DNA of 42,207 nucleotides, from the NCBI GenBank assembly GCA_030706145.1, contig JAUZPB010000028.1:1-42207 (forward strand). The letters are read 5' to 3'. A program made the translations under genes and the position numbers. Each line of letters opens with the position of its first letter. Within the stretch, counting starts at the first letter, position 1. Shown here one piece after another: positions 18,943-28,190 of the stretch. Source of the stretch: Bacteroidota bacterium. GTDB lineage: Bacteria; Bacteroidota; Ignavibacteria; Ignavibacteriales; SURF-24. Below the pieces are notes generated by a model. That model saw only the letters and a program-made list of their open reading frames with translations, had not been told where the DNA came from and did not search any database.

Positions 18943-20046
18943 TTATTTCTTCCCTACAAATTCAATAATACTAGAAGCGATATAATCAATTTCTTCAGCT
19001 GATAATTCAGGATACATAGGAAGAGACATAATTTCTTTAGCAACCTTTTCAGCAACCGGAAGGACAAGACCTTCACTTAAGTGTTTGAATGCAGGCTGCT
19101 GGTGAAGTGGTATTGGATAATGAACAGCCGATGGGATATCCTTAGAAGCTAAAAACTCCTGAAGGCCTTTTCTATCCTGAACTCTAATGGAGAACTGATG
19201 GTAAATATGGTTTGAGAAATCAGCTACATAAGGGAGAACGACGTTTGCATTGCAGAGCTTTTCCGAATAAAGTTTAGCATTATTAGCTCTGGCTTTGTTC
19301 CATTTATCAATATATTTTATCTTGACATTAAGAATTGCAGCCTGAAGAGTGTCCATCCTTGAATTAAGTCCAAGTATCTCATGAACATATCTTTCTTTTG
19401 AACCGTGAGCAGCAATCATTTTTATCTTTGTAGCCAGATTTTCATTCTGGGTAAAGACCATACCTGAATCACCATAGCATCCCAGGTTCTTGCTTGGGAA
19501 AAAGCTTGTAGCAGCAGCATCAGCCAAAGCGCCAACTCTTTTTCCTTTATATTCAGTACCGAAAGCCTGAGCAGCATCTTCAATAACATAGAGATTGTGT
19601 TTCTTAGCAATAGAAATAATTGGATCAAGGTCTGCAGCTTGGCCAAAAAGGTGAACTGGGATAATAGCTTTTGTTTTTTCAGTTATAGCAGCTTCAATCT
19701 TAGTAACATCAATATTGTAAGTTTTTTCATCAATATCGACATAAACAGGTTTTGCACCGAGTAATGCAATAGTCTCAGCAGTAGCAACGAAAGTAAAAGG
19801 TGTAGTAATAACCTCATCACCAGGTTTAATATCCAGAGCCATAAGGCAAATCTGAAGAGCATCGGTACCGCTAGCACATGCAAAAGCGTATTTAGAATTC
19901 AAATAACTGGCGCATGCACCTTCAAACTCACCTACTTGCTTACCCAGAATAAACTGAGTAGAGCTAATAACCTCATTAACTGCAGAATCAATTTCATCTT
20001 TAATTGTAGCATATTGCTTTTTTAGGTCAACCATTGCAATTTTCAT
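18943..20046 (-). CDS. DegT/DnrJ/EryC1/StrS sugar aminotransferase (WbpE-like)
   Basis: A 367-residue PLP enzyme that converts a keto nucleotide sugar to an amino sugar. The PLP lysine is in SFFPSKNLGCYGD (K186), and CASGTDALQI, VIEDAAQAFG and the late VHYPIPLHQQPAF agree closely with WbpE-type UDP-3-keto sugar aminotransferases. The start at 20046 (MKIAMVDLKKQY) has GGAG six bases upstream; the longer frame to 20073 begins inside the leader and lacks this site. The role is to supply an amino-sugar precursor for the surface glycan. No sugar-nucleotide dehydrogenase or acetyltransferase partner is present in the window, so the product is uncertain. Confidence 0.88.
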   Translation of the reverse strand: MKIAMVDLKKQYATIKDEIDSAVNEVISSTQFILGKQVGEFEGACASYLNSKYAFACASGTDALQICLMALDIKPGDEVITTPFTFVATAETIALLGAKPVYVDIDEKTYNIDVTKIEAAITEKTKAIIPVHLFGQAADLDPIISIAKKHNLYVIEDAAQAFGTEYKGKRVGALADAAATSFFPSKNLGCYGDSGMVFTQNENLATKIKMIAAHGSKERYVHEILGLNSRMDTLQAAILNVKIKYIDKWNKARANNAKLYSEKLCNANVVLPYVADFSNHIYHQFSIRVQDRKGLQEFLASKDIPSAVHYPIPLHQQPAFKHLSEGLVLPVAEKVAKEIMSLPMYPELSAEEIDYIASSIIEFVGKK

Positions 20047-20147
20047 TTGTGCTCCAAGGTTTATTATTTTCAAAATTTATATTTTCAAATTCTTTAGTGT
20101 GCTATACTAAAGGAACAAGTAAAAAGTTTCACTTTCGAATAACAAAC

Positions 20148-21550
20148 TTATTCAAAATGTCCTTTCCCAAAAAGGACGACAAAAATTGTTCTAAACAAAA
20201 TCTTAAAATCCATTCTCAAAGACATATTTTCGATATAGAAAAGATCATACCTAAGCTTAGCCTTGACATCCTCTATGCTCTCGTCATATTTATGTTTAAC
20301 CTGCGCCCAACCAGTTACACCTGGCCGAACTTTAAGCCTCTTTTTATACAAAGGAATTTCCTTTGAGAGCTTTTCGACAAAAAATGGTCTTTCAGGTCTA
20401 GGGCCAACCAAGCTCATTTCACCTTTCAAGACATTAATCATCTGAGGAATTTCATCTATTCTAACTTTTCTGATAAATCTACCAATCCTTGTAATTCTGG
20501 GATCATTTTTCTGTGACCAGACCGGACCGGTTAGTTTCTCAGCATCACTACGCATTGAACGGAATTTATAGACATTAAACTCTTTTCCATTAAGACCCAC
20601 ACGGCACTGTTTATAAAGAATAGTTCCTTTACTATCAAGCTTAATAAGTATAGAGACCATTAAAGTTACAGGAAAAGAGACAATTAAAATAAGTAAAGAA
20701 ACAATAATATCCATTAGCCGTTTCATCTTTTTTTCCCACTCCGGCATCAGTTGCGGCATTATATCAATCAAAGGGAAGCCATAAATCTGAGAGGTCCTGG
20801 CTTGTCCGCTGATTATTTCATAAAGATCGGGTACAATCTTTATTCCCACGTTATGGGAATCACATAGAGAGATCAGATCGACAAATATATCTTCTTTATT
20901 TTTATCCAAAGCCAGGATAATTTCTTTAGCTGAAGTTTGTTCAATTACTGCTTGGATATTCCTGTAATAATCTAAAACCTTAACTCCTTTACATTCCTTA
21001 CCAACATTTTCCTCATTAACGGCAATAAAGCCCTTTACATCCAGACCCAGGGCTTTATAATTAATTATTTTCTCGCAAATACTGAAAGCTTTTTCATTAA
21101 ATCCGACTATAAGGGCATTTTTTCTTCCATAGCCATTACAAGAAGGCTTCTTTGCAGACTTCTAATAAAAAGCCTGCCAAAGCTGACAAAGAAGAAAAAT
21201 ATTCCCCAATAGACAAATATTAGGAAACGATTTGTACTAGATTCATTTTGTATATAATCATCAAAAAGAATAACAAAAAAGATGACAAAAATACCAACAA
21301 AGGAAGACTTAAAAAGAGTTGAAATCTCATCAAACCTGGAAGAAGCAAACCAAGTACGATACATTCCAACAAAAAGGAAAATAATGAACCAGAAGGTATA
21401 AACGATGACCATTGGGATCCAGAATTCGGGCTGGGAGAACACGCTGAACCATTTAATTTCAACCCGAAACAAATAATAGGCAAACCAAGCCAGATTGATA
21501 GCAAAGAAATCAACAAGAAGAATCAGTATTTTTTCGATTTTTTTATCCAA
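20148..21550 (-). pseudogene. Polyprenyl glycosylphosphotransferase (initiating sugar transferase) split by a one-base frameshift
   Basis: Two minus-strand frames form one gene of about 467 residues. The first (21550-21107) gives the N-terminal membrane half with about four helices. The second carries the Rossmann-like middle (KNALIVGFNEKAF) and the catalytic C-terminus: FNVYKFRSM, RIDEIPQ, SLVGPRPERP and PGVTGWAQV, all intact. They join near 21115-21135, where the reading frame moves by -1 around an A-run of six; the restored join reads YGRKNALIVG, as in relatives. The enzyme attaches a sugar-1-phosphate to undecaprenyl phosphate, the first step of the glycan. A real mutation, phase variation, programmed frameshifting and an assembly error are all possible. 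The start is TTG with GGAAG upstream. Confidence 0.8.
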
Positions 21551-22018
21551 AACTCTTCCAAATAAATATCAAATTATCTTTCGATCCATTCAAATTGGAG
21601 GAATGTTACACTAAAATAAGCATTTTCAGTATTTTTTTGAAACATAGTCTAAGAAACTTACAAATTTGAATTTAACCTATAAATATAAAAAAACTTAGCA
21701 AATCTATGTAATTAATCTTGATTAACTTTAGAGAAGAAAACATTTAATCAATCAGGATTAAAGAATAATAGAATGGAAATATGTAAAAAATCCGACATTA
21801 CATAAAAATCACATATGATTATAGAGAGAAAACTCTGTAATATTATTAATAGAAGCAAAAAGGGCAGAGTTGTCAGGAAATGAACTGATGATTTTAACCT
21901 TTGTAACCAGAAAAAGTAACGGTCTTATCAAAGGGGAACAGAAAAGACAAAAGTAAATTAACTATTTGATGATATTTACACCAAATCTTCATTTTGCTTA
22001 TTTAGTGTATTACCAAAT
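21551..22018. other. Long intergenic region upstream of the split sugar transferase
   Basis: A gap of 468 bases without a convincing gene. It probably holds the promoter of the leftward sugar-transferase transcript. Two short inverted repeats with the same arm sequence occur close together: TTAATC-tt-GATTAA (21712-21725) and TTTAATC-aatcag-GATTAAA (21743-21762). They could be an operator pair but are weak in such AT-rich DNA. I see no decayed coding sequence. Confidence 0.4.
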
Positions 22019-23218
22019 TCAATTACATTTATGTTCGGTAATCCTGTTTTTAAGAAAATTCACGAAATTACCAATAACTGTCTCCCATCCCAAGAGTTTA
22101 AAAACGACCTCTTTTGCTTCAACTAACATATCAGTTCGAATAGAAGGATTATTAAAGATGTAGCCAATCTGGTCAGCGAACCTTTCTGGCGAATCGCCAA
22201 CAAATATATACTTTTTAAGTTCATTAGGCATCCCCATAACCGCCATAGGAGTAGTAACAACAGGAACACCTAGAATAAGAGATTCCAACACTTTGTTCAA
22301 AGTGCCAGCCCCAAACCTTATGGGTGCAACATTAACTTCACTTTTCAGATATTCCATTTTTATATCTTTTACGAAGCCGGTGACAACAATCTTATCAGAA
22401 TTCAACTTTTTTACTTTACGAGGTGGGTACTGCCCAACGATATAGAACTTTGAATCAGGGTACCGTTTGTTAACTTTAGGGAAAATATCATTAGCGAAAT
22501 AAAGCGCAGCATCATAATTAGCAAAATAGGGCATATTACCCGTAAAAATGATTCTATGTTTTTGATACTCAATATTTTCTGGATGAAAGTACTCGGTATC
22601 TATTCCATTGTTGAGTATTTGTACATCGGTTTTAATTCCCTTTTTAATCAGGAATTCCCTATCTATTTCAGAGCATACAAATAGGTTATCAAATTTTTCA
22701 ACAATATTCTCATAATCATAGATCCTTTTGTATTCACTCCAAATCACCATTTTTCTGAAAGGATTTTTCTCAACTTCGAGATACCGTTTAAGATATAAAG
22801 AAACAGCATCTGTAAAGTCAATTATCTTGAGTGAATTTGAATTTTCCAAAGCTGAGATATACTGTGCAGTTCTAACTAAATGGAAATAAACGACATCGAA
22901 ATGCTCAGAAGAAAAAACCGTCTTTAATTTCTGAAACATCTCTTTTGATGAATAGTAAGCCACTTGAAATGGAGTCTTTGTAAAAGCGGCATTAAAGGCA
23001 TTAATAATGGAAGAAATTTTTGAAAGCTTAATTGTTTCAATTTTTACATTATATTTTTTTAGCTCATCGGCGTTTTTAAGGTCTTCATCATCATTATGAA
23101 ATGTAATGATCTTAACTTCATTATTGCGGGAAAGATTTCTTACAATATTAAATATTTTTAATTTATCGCCTCTATAAGGAGGATAAGGAATCCTTGGTGT
23201 TATTATTAAGATCTTCAA
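22019..23218 (-). CDS. GT4-type glycosyltransferase
   Basis: A 399-residue GT-B fold enzyme. The N-terminal domain opens with KILIITPRIPYPPYRGDKLK, as in sugar transferases of the TIGR03087-like group found in exopolysaccharide loci. The C-terminal domain shows ILNNGIDTEYFHP, RIIFTGNMPYFANYDA and the donor-binding PIRFGAGTLNKVLESLILGVPVV, in which the Glu of KVLES is the conserved GT4 acid. No membrane segment is evident. It lies in the polysaccharide cluster and is 94 bases downstream of another GT4 of similar design. Donor and acceptor sugars are unknown. Confidence 0.85.
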   Translation of the reverse strand: MKILIITPRIPYPPYRGDKLKIFNIVRNLSRNNEVKIITFHNDDEDLKNADELKKYNVKIETIKLSKISSIINAFNAAFTKTPFQVAYYSSKEMFQKLKTVFSSEHFDVVYFHLVRTAQYISALENSNSLKIIDFTDAVSLYLKRYLEVEKNPFRKMVIWSEYKRIYDYENIVEKFDNLFVCSEIDREFLIKKGIKTDVQILNNGIDTEYFHPENIEYQKHRIIFTGNMPYFANYDAALYFANDIFPKVNKRYPDSKFYIVGQYPPRKVKKLNSDKIVVTGFVKDIKMEYLKSEVNVAPIRFGAGTLNKVLESLILGVPVVTTPMAVMGMPNELKKYIFVGDSPERFADQIGYIFNNPSIRTDMLVEAKEVVFKLLGWETVIGNFVNFLKNRITEHKCN

Positions 23219-23312
23219 TTACATTCCATGTCTGTTTCTACTCAAACTCACTTTAAAAGAATTCAACCATAAAAATAAAAAAAAATGAGAGATATTCATA
23301 CTCCTTACAAAC

Positions 23313-24506
23313 TTAGACTAATAAATCCAGGTATGCTTTTTCAAATTTTCCGGAAATAACTTCCCAGATATAGTTTTCCCTAACAAAGTCTTTTGATTTT
23401 TCTGTCATTATTTTTGTGTCAAATTTACCATCAAAGAACTTTACAGTTTTATCGATAAATTCCGCAGGGCCATCTGCTATAAGAATTTCATTCATGTCAT
23501 TAACCTGAATGCCTTCTTTACCGATAGAGGTACTTAAGATACTTTTACCTGCGGCCATCATCTCCAGAATCTTTATTCTTATTCCACTACCAACTCTAAG
23601 AGGAACAATACAAAGTTGTTTATCTAAGAGTTGATCCCATATATTTTTCACGTATCCTACAACAGTAATATTATGTTTCAGAAATTCGGGTATTTTTAAG
23701 TTTTCATTACCCTTACCATAGAGATAAAGCATTATCTGTGGGATTTTTTTTATTACTTCCGGAAAGACCTCATTTAGGTACCAGGTAAGTCCATCATAGT
23801 TTGGAAGCCAGCTCATATCTCCGATATGAGCTATAGTAAATGGCAGTATTTTGCTGCATTGAAGATCTAAAAGAGAACTACTTACACCAGCAGGTATAGT
23901 AAGAGTTTTTGTTTTGGGATTCAGACATTTTAAGACAGATTCATCTTCTTCAGAGACCATTGTACAAAGGTCAAATTTCTCACAAAGCGAGATCTCGTAC
24001 TTCTTTAATTTCCTGAATTGAATATCAGAGTACTTTTTAATAAGTGGGTTATGTGCCTTTTCGGAATACCTCTGCATTATTTTATATTCCAAATTATGTT
24101 CTCTTAAGGCAATAGGAGCATTAGTTAATTCCCTTAATATACTAATACACCACCCCATATGAAGGTGATCAATATGTATAATATCCGGATTGTTGTTTTT
24201 AAAGTATTTTCTTAAGAATTGCTCTAATTCAACAGAGAAAAATTTAGAAATATTATATGGTACGTCAGAAAAGAGGTTTAACAAGGCTTTTACTGGATTG
24301 TTTTCTGTCTGAACATCGAGTATTTCAGGTTTTGAGAATAGACTTAGTTCGTTATAGGCATAATTATAATCTGTTTCTTTTCGATAACAAACAAAGTCAA
24401 TCTCATGTCCCCTATTAGCCAAGTATTTAGCTATTCCATAGATTCCAATTCTTCCTCCATTATCTAATGGGAAAGGCACCTGTGGAGAAATCTGAAGTAT
24501 TTTCAT
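23313..24506 (-). CDS. GT4-type glycosyltransferase
   Basis: A 397-residue GT-B enzyme similar in plan to its downstream neighbour. The N-terminus reads KILQISPQVPFPLDNGGRIG, the middle has the REHNLEY motif seen in this group, and the donor domain has IAHIGDMSWLPNYDGL and VPLRVGSGIRIKILEMMAAGK, with the conserved Glu in LEMMAAG. The resemblance to the gene at 22019-23218 suggests an old duplication, but I could not measure identity. It is the first leftward gene after the plus-strand pseudogene, so it must have its own promoter in the 24507-24698 gap. Confidence 0.85.
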   Translation of the reverse strand: MKILQISPQVPFPLDNGGRIGIYGIAKYLANRGHEIDFVCYRKETDYNYAYNELSLFSKPEILDVQTENNPVKALLNLFSDVPYNISKFFSVELEQFLRKYFKNNNPDIIHIDHLHMGWCISILRELTNAPIALREHNLEYKIMQRYSEKAHNPLIKKYSDIQFRKLKKYEISLCEKFDLCTMVSEEDESVLKCLNPKTKTLTIPAGVSSSLLDLQCSKILPFTIAHIGDMSWLPNYDGLTWYLNEVFPEVIKKIPQIMLYLYGKGNENLKIPEFLKHNITVVGYVKNIWDQLLDKQLCIVPLRVGSGIRIKILEMMAAGKSILSTSIGKEGIQVNDMNEILIADGPAEFIDKTVKFFDGKFDTKIMTEKSKDFVRENYIWEVISGKFEKAYLDLLV

Positions 24507-24630
24507 TTAATTTTCTTTTTCTCTTAAACTCTTCATAAATAGTATTATATGAGGATCAAATATATTAAAAAAGGAGAAATACAAAAAATTCCTTGATAAT
24601 ACTATTGGGTCAATAAAAGTCACAATTGTC

Positions 24631-24660
24631 TTGATTTTCTCAGAAATATAAGTGTACAAT
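24631..24660 (+). promoter_or_regulatory. Possible sigma70-like promoter of the plus-strand pseudogene
   Basis: TTGATT (24631-24636) and TACAAT (24655-24660) are separated by 18 bases, 38 bases before the ATG of the broken methyltransferase. The elements are near consensus, but the region is very AT-rich and Bacteroidota-type sigma factors may use other signals. Confidence 0.3.
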
Positions 24661-24698
24661 TAAATATAGAGGGCAATTATCCATAAACAGATACAAAA

Positions 24699-25491
24699 AT
24701 GGATTACATTCAATTCTTTGATATCTTCGAAAATGAGATTAATTCATATAGCAAACAGAATGTTTTGAAGGACTATTATAAGTTCATCAAAAAAGGGGCT
24801 TTATATTATTGGCGTAAAGCATATTTACTCCAAAGATTAAAGTACATCCAGTCACAAATGCTTGTTCCTGAAGAAACAAATAAACAAATCTGGGATGTTT
24901 GATGCGGCTATGGAACTTCAAATCTATTCCTTTCGCTAAATGGGATAAAATCCATTGGTTCAACTTTAGAATGGTATCATAAATATATACCTGAAAGAAA
25001 GAAATACTGGGAATCTCATGGTAATCCTAATCACTTTATTGTAAAGGTTGAAAACATTTTTGAAACAAGTTATGAAGATTAATCTTTTGATTACATTCTT
25101 GTCCAAGATACACTTCACAATTGATAAAGCTCTTGAAATATTTTCAAAGGTCCTAAAGAAATATAGTAAAATAATTGTTATTGAAGAAAATGGTAATAAT
25201 ATTCTTCAGCGCACAAAACTGTATTTAAGACAAGGAAACAAAAGGATCATCAATTATTATGACGATAATATAAAGAAAAATCTACTTATGGGTAATGAGA
25301 ATATCAAAACATTACAGCAGTGGAGAAAAATATTTAATAATCATGGCTTCAAAATATCAAATACTCAGTATATACGAGCTTTTCCACCATTTCTTATGAA
25401 TAAGAATAATTATAGCAAATTTATTGAAACCGAACAGACGATATGGAAGAAATCAGCCCGATTGAGGGAATATTTCTATTGGGGATCATAA
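24699..25491 (+). pseudogene. Broken class I SAM-dependent methyltransferase
   Basis: The only plus-strand gene in the window. Joined, the frames would encode about 264 residues. The first part ends at a TGA (24900-24902) exactly where a glycine of SAM motif I is expected: IWDV-stop-CGYGTSNLFLSLNGI. The same frame continues to a TAA at 25080-25082 (YED-stop-SFDYILVQDTLH, where the acidic motif and LHH are typical), then the frame shifts near 25117-25120 and continues as IDKALEIFSKVLKKYSK to 25491. Two nonsense changes and a frameshift make a sequencing slip unlikely; this is a true pseudogene. It diverges from the GT4 gene at 24506 and converges with that at 25666. It may once have methylated a sugar of this locus. 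Confidence 0.82.
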
Positions 25492-25665
25492 TTTACGATA
25501 GAAAGATAATTTTACAAAACATTTTTTCAAAACACTATAGGTCCACAGTTATATTTAATTAGAATTGTAGTGCAAAATGGGATAAACATAAGTGTAACTA
25601 TATGGTATAAATCGTAAATTCTTTTGATCGAAATTTGAAGAAAAATACTTTCAACTTAAAGGGAT

Positions 25666-26805
25666 TTATTCTACAAGTATTTTCATTATTTTTAGCATCT
25701 TATCAATATAAGCATTCCATGTAAAATCTTTAACAGCAAAATGTGCATTTGAACACAATGTGGCATAGTCTTTATTGTGTAGAATATTTTCAATTGCCAA
25801 ACATAGTGATTCTACAGAATGATCCTTACAATATATCCCAAAACCAATTTCATTACCAAATGTTTCAATAAATTCATTATAATCTGTAACTATTACGGGA
25901 TTATAGAAATACATAGCTTCAATAGAAGCTGAAAAAGCTCCCCACTTTGGAGTAGTATTGATAAAAACTTTAGCATTCTCCAGCAGTTGATAATATTCTT
26001 TTCTCTCTTTTTCAACACCTTTATTAAGAAATCCATGACAAATAACACCAGAGGGAAGGGATTCGAAATCCTTTGAAGTCATGCCTACAATATCTAAAGA
26101 CAAATTACAGTATTTTTTCTTTAAAATATCAAAAGCTTTAATAAGAGATTTAGCTCCTTCCAGATATTTTATATCTCCAATAAATAGTAAGCTATATGAG
26201 TTAGACTTCTTTTCTAAGATTATCTCTTCTGATGCATGGATCAATGAATTAATTACATTTCCAAGATAGAATATTTTATCATTTTTGTAGTGATCTTTCA
26301 TATACTCAGTAACACCTGGAAACAATGGGAATACTAAATCGGCATTTTCTATCTGCCTATTTTCTCTTAATACAGCTCCTTTTTCAAATGGACCAGGCTC
26401 CCTGTTTTCAAAATAATCAAAGTAATGATCATATGTCCAATCACCAAATAAAACAATGGGCTTACCAATTAAATCCAATGAAGAAAAACTAAATGTTAAA
26501 AATATATTTATTTGAGAATCCTTGTATTTCATCACAGCTTTTTTAATTCTATGTCTTGTCTCATGATAATTAATATAAGAACGGAAATAATCGTATGTAG
26601 AATTTGGGAATATTTTCTTTATCAACTTCCAAAATAATAATTCATAAATTTTCCTCAAGATCCTTGATGGGCTAATATCCACTCTATTAACTTTTATTCC
26701 CTTTGAAGATAATGTCTCAGTAAAAAAATAAGGTACATTAGACCAGGTCGATATTTTAGATGAATCACCCAATGTAAAAACATTCACTTCTCTTATATTA
26801 TACAT
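25666..26805 (-). CDS. GT4-type glycosyltransferase
   Basis: A 379-residue protein without membrane segments. The C-terminal half has the GT4 pattern: SLLFIGDIKYLEGAKSLIKA, the VICHGFLNKG region, VFINTTPKWGAFSASIEAMY and NPVIVTDYNEF. The Glu in SIEAMY fits the conserved catalytic-site acid. The N-terminal domain is not closely recognisable, as is usual for variable acceptor domains. It stands between the FkbM gene and the plus-strand pseudogene, with its 3' end facing the 3' end of that pseudogene across 174 bases, in which I see no clear terminator. The donor sugar is unknown. Confidence 0.8.
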   Translation of the reverse strand: MYNIREVNVFTLGDSSKISTWSNVPYFFTETLSSKGIKVNRVDISPSRILRKIYELLFWKLIKKIFPNSTYDYFRSYINYHETRHRIKKAVMKYKDSQINIFLTFSFSSLDLIGKPIVLFGDWTYDHYFDYFENREPGPFEKGAVLRENRQIENADLVFPLFPGVTEYMKDHYKNDKIFYLGNVINSLIHASEEIILEKKSNSYSLLFIGDIKYLEGAKSLIKAFDILKKKYCNLSLDIVGMTSKDFESLPSGVICHGFLNKGVEKERKEYYQLLENAKVFINTTPKWGAFSASIEAMYFYNPVIVTDYNEFIETFGNEIGFGIYCKDHSVESLCLAIENILHNKDYATLCSNAHFAVKDFTWNAYIDKMLKIMKILVE

Positions 26806-27069
26806 ATTTTATTCTTTTAGATGAATTTTCAATACTTACTTTCTTGTTGCAACAGTTCAAAGCCGCACGATTTAACTATTTGTTTATTTGTCAGAACCTA
26901 TTAAGATCTAAGACTTTATTCAGCGGTGAATTTAATTCATAATAAATGAAAATCTTTTCGTTATATTTTTATTTAATAAACTATCTTACAATTATTTATT
27001 TGAATAAAATCATCTCAATTAAAAGACTATAAATTGACAATAAACTTAATAAATTACAAATCAATAAGC

Positions 27070-28014
27070 TCATGATTTCACAGCACGAACAAGACCTTTT
27101 CTAAAATAAGGAGGAGTCAACTCTCCATAAATAAACAGCATATACCCCTCAGAAAACGAATAATTTAATTTTTTATTTCTTAATATTTTCTCTATCTTTT
27201 TGGCATCATTCTTTCTATGATATGTACAGATTGCAAGCTTCAGTAATTTATTATTATTCAATATTCTGTCAATACTCTTTAAGATTTTTATTTCTGCTCC
27301 TTCCACATCCATCTTAATAAAATTAATTGTCTGATTCTCCAAAATATTATCCAATCTTATACAGGTTTCATTATTAACATCTGAAACATATTTATTAATA
27401 ATTTCCACTTTTTTCCCCCACGGTTCAAATGTGGCATTTAGTGCTTCAATCCATTTTTCATCAGTTTCAAATATAAATAGTTTACTAGCCTTTTCTATTA
27501 TTTCTAAGGAAAAATTTCCCTCTGCTGCCCCAATGTCTACTACCACATCGTCTTGAGCAACAGAGAAACTATCGTTAATATATCTATGAGGCGACGCGTC
27601 ATCTTGTTCTATAGAAATCCAGTAATATGCCTTTTGTACTTCAATCTCCTCTTTATAATCTCTGCTATAATATAGTTTCTTACCATGATGTAAAACATAA
27701 AATAGTCCATTTTTGACATCCTTATATACCTTGACATTACAATAGTCATATTTCAGCGAGAAAGGATATGGAAATATGAAGGATAATGGATTATCAATAT
27801 CGGTATTTCTTAAGAGATGATTAATTTCGTCGCGATATTTAGCTTTTTTAAATGGTGCAAAAACATAATAAACACTTATTTTATTTTTTAAAGCATTTAA
27901 TCCATTTTCAAACCTTAAAACAAAGGGGAAATATAAAATATTATAAAAGATCTTTTTTATACCTTCTCTTCGCTCTATTGGTATAATCATTTTAAGAATC
28001 TTAATAAAAAGCAT
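27070..28014 (-). CDS. FkbM-family methyltransferase
   Basis: A 314-residue protein with a class I methyltransferase domain in its second half. SAM motif I is VVDIGAAEGNF (about 158-168), motif II contains LFIFETDEKWIEAL, and the FkbM hallmark FIKMDVEGAEI follows, where the Asp-Val-Glu-Gly-Ala-Glu run is diagnostic. The FkbM family methylates hydroxyls, often on sugars. The start at 28014 has AAGGA eight bases upstream; a TTG-started longer frame reaches 28074 without such a site. Unlike the plus-strand methyltransferase, this gene is intact and could provide the O-methylation of the glycan. A 264-base gap with no visible gene lies downstream before the GT4. Confidence 0.84.
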   Translation of the reverse strand: MLFIKILKMIIPIERREGIKKIFYNILYFPFVLRFENGLNALKNKISVYYVFAPFKKAKYRDEINHLLRNTDIDNPLSFIFPYPFSLKYDYCNVKVYKDVKNGLFYVLHHGKKLYYSRDYKEEIEVQKAYYWISIEQDDASPHRYINDSFSVAQDDVVVDIGAAEGNFSLEIIEKASKLFIFETDEKWIEALNATFEPWGKKVEIINKYVSDVNNETCIRLDNILENQTINFIKMDVEGAEIKILKSIDRILNNNKLLKLAICTYHRKNDAKKIEKILRNKKLNYSFSEGYMLFIYGELTPPYFRKGLVRAVKS

Positions 28015-28190
28015 TTGATTATTCCTTTTTGGGTATTTACATACTTTATTATTGCATCTTTCAATTATGGACAATATTTATCACTAACTATTTAAGTCCG
28101 ATAAAGGACGACTGTTATCACAAAAACATTTTTATGAAATAAAATAGACAATTATCAAAACAGTAGTATACAATTAATAAGCTGACAATA

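Noticed and set aside
21107-21550. Separate small membrane protein
   Set aside because: The frame ends just where the sugar-transferase homology continues in the next frame, so it is the N-terminal half of the split gene rather than an independent gene.
24900-24902. TGA read as glycine (alternative genetic code) in the methyltransferase motif I
   Set aside because: TGA acts as the normal stop elsewhere in the window (for example at the end of the thioesterase gene in the ATGA overlap and at the end of nadC). A TAA and a frameshift follow in the same gene, so a pseudogene explains it better.
24507-25665. Insertion-sequence or phage remnant around the plus-strand gene
   Set aside because: No inverted repeats, transposase motifs or target duplications could be seen; only the broken methyltransferase is recognisable.
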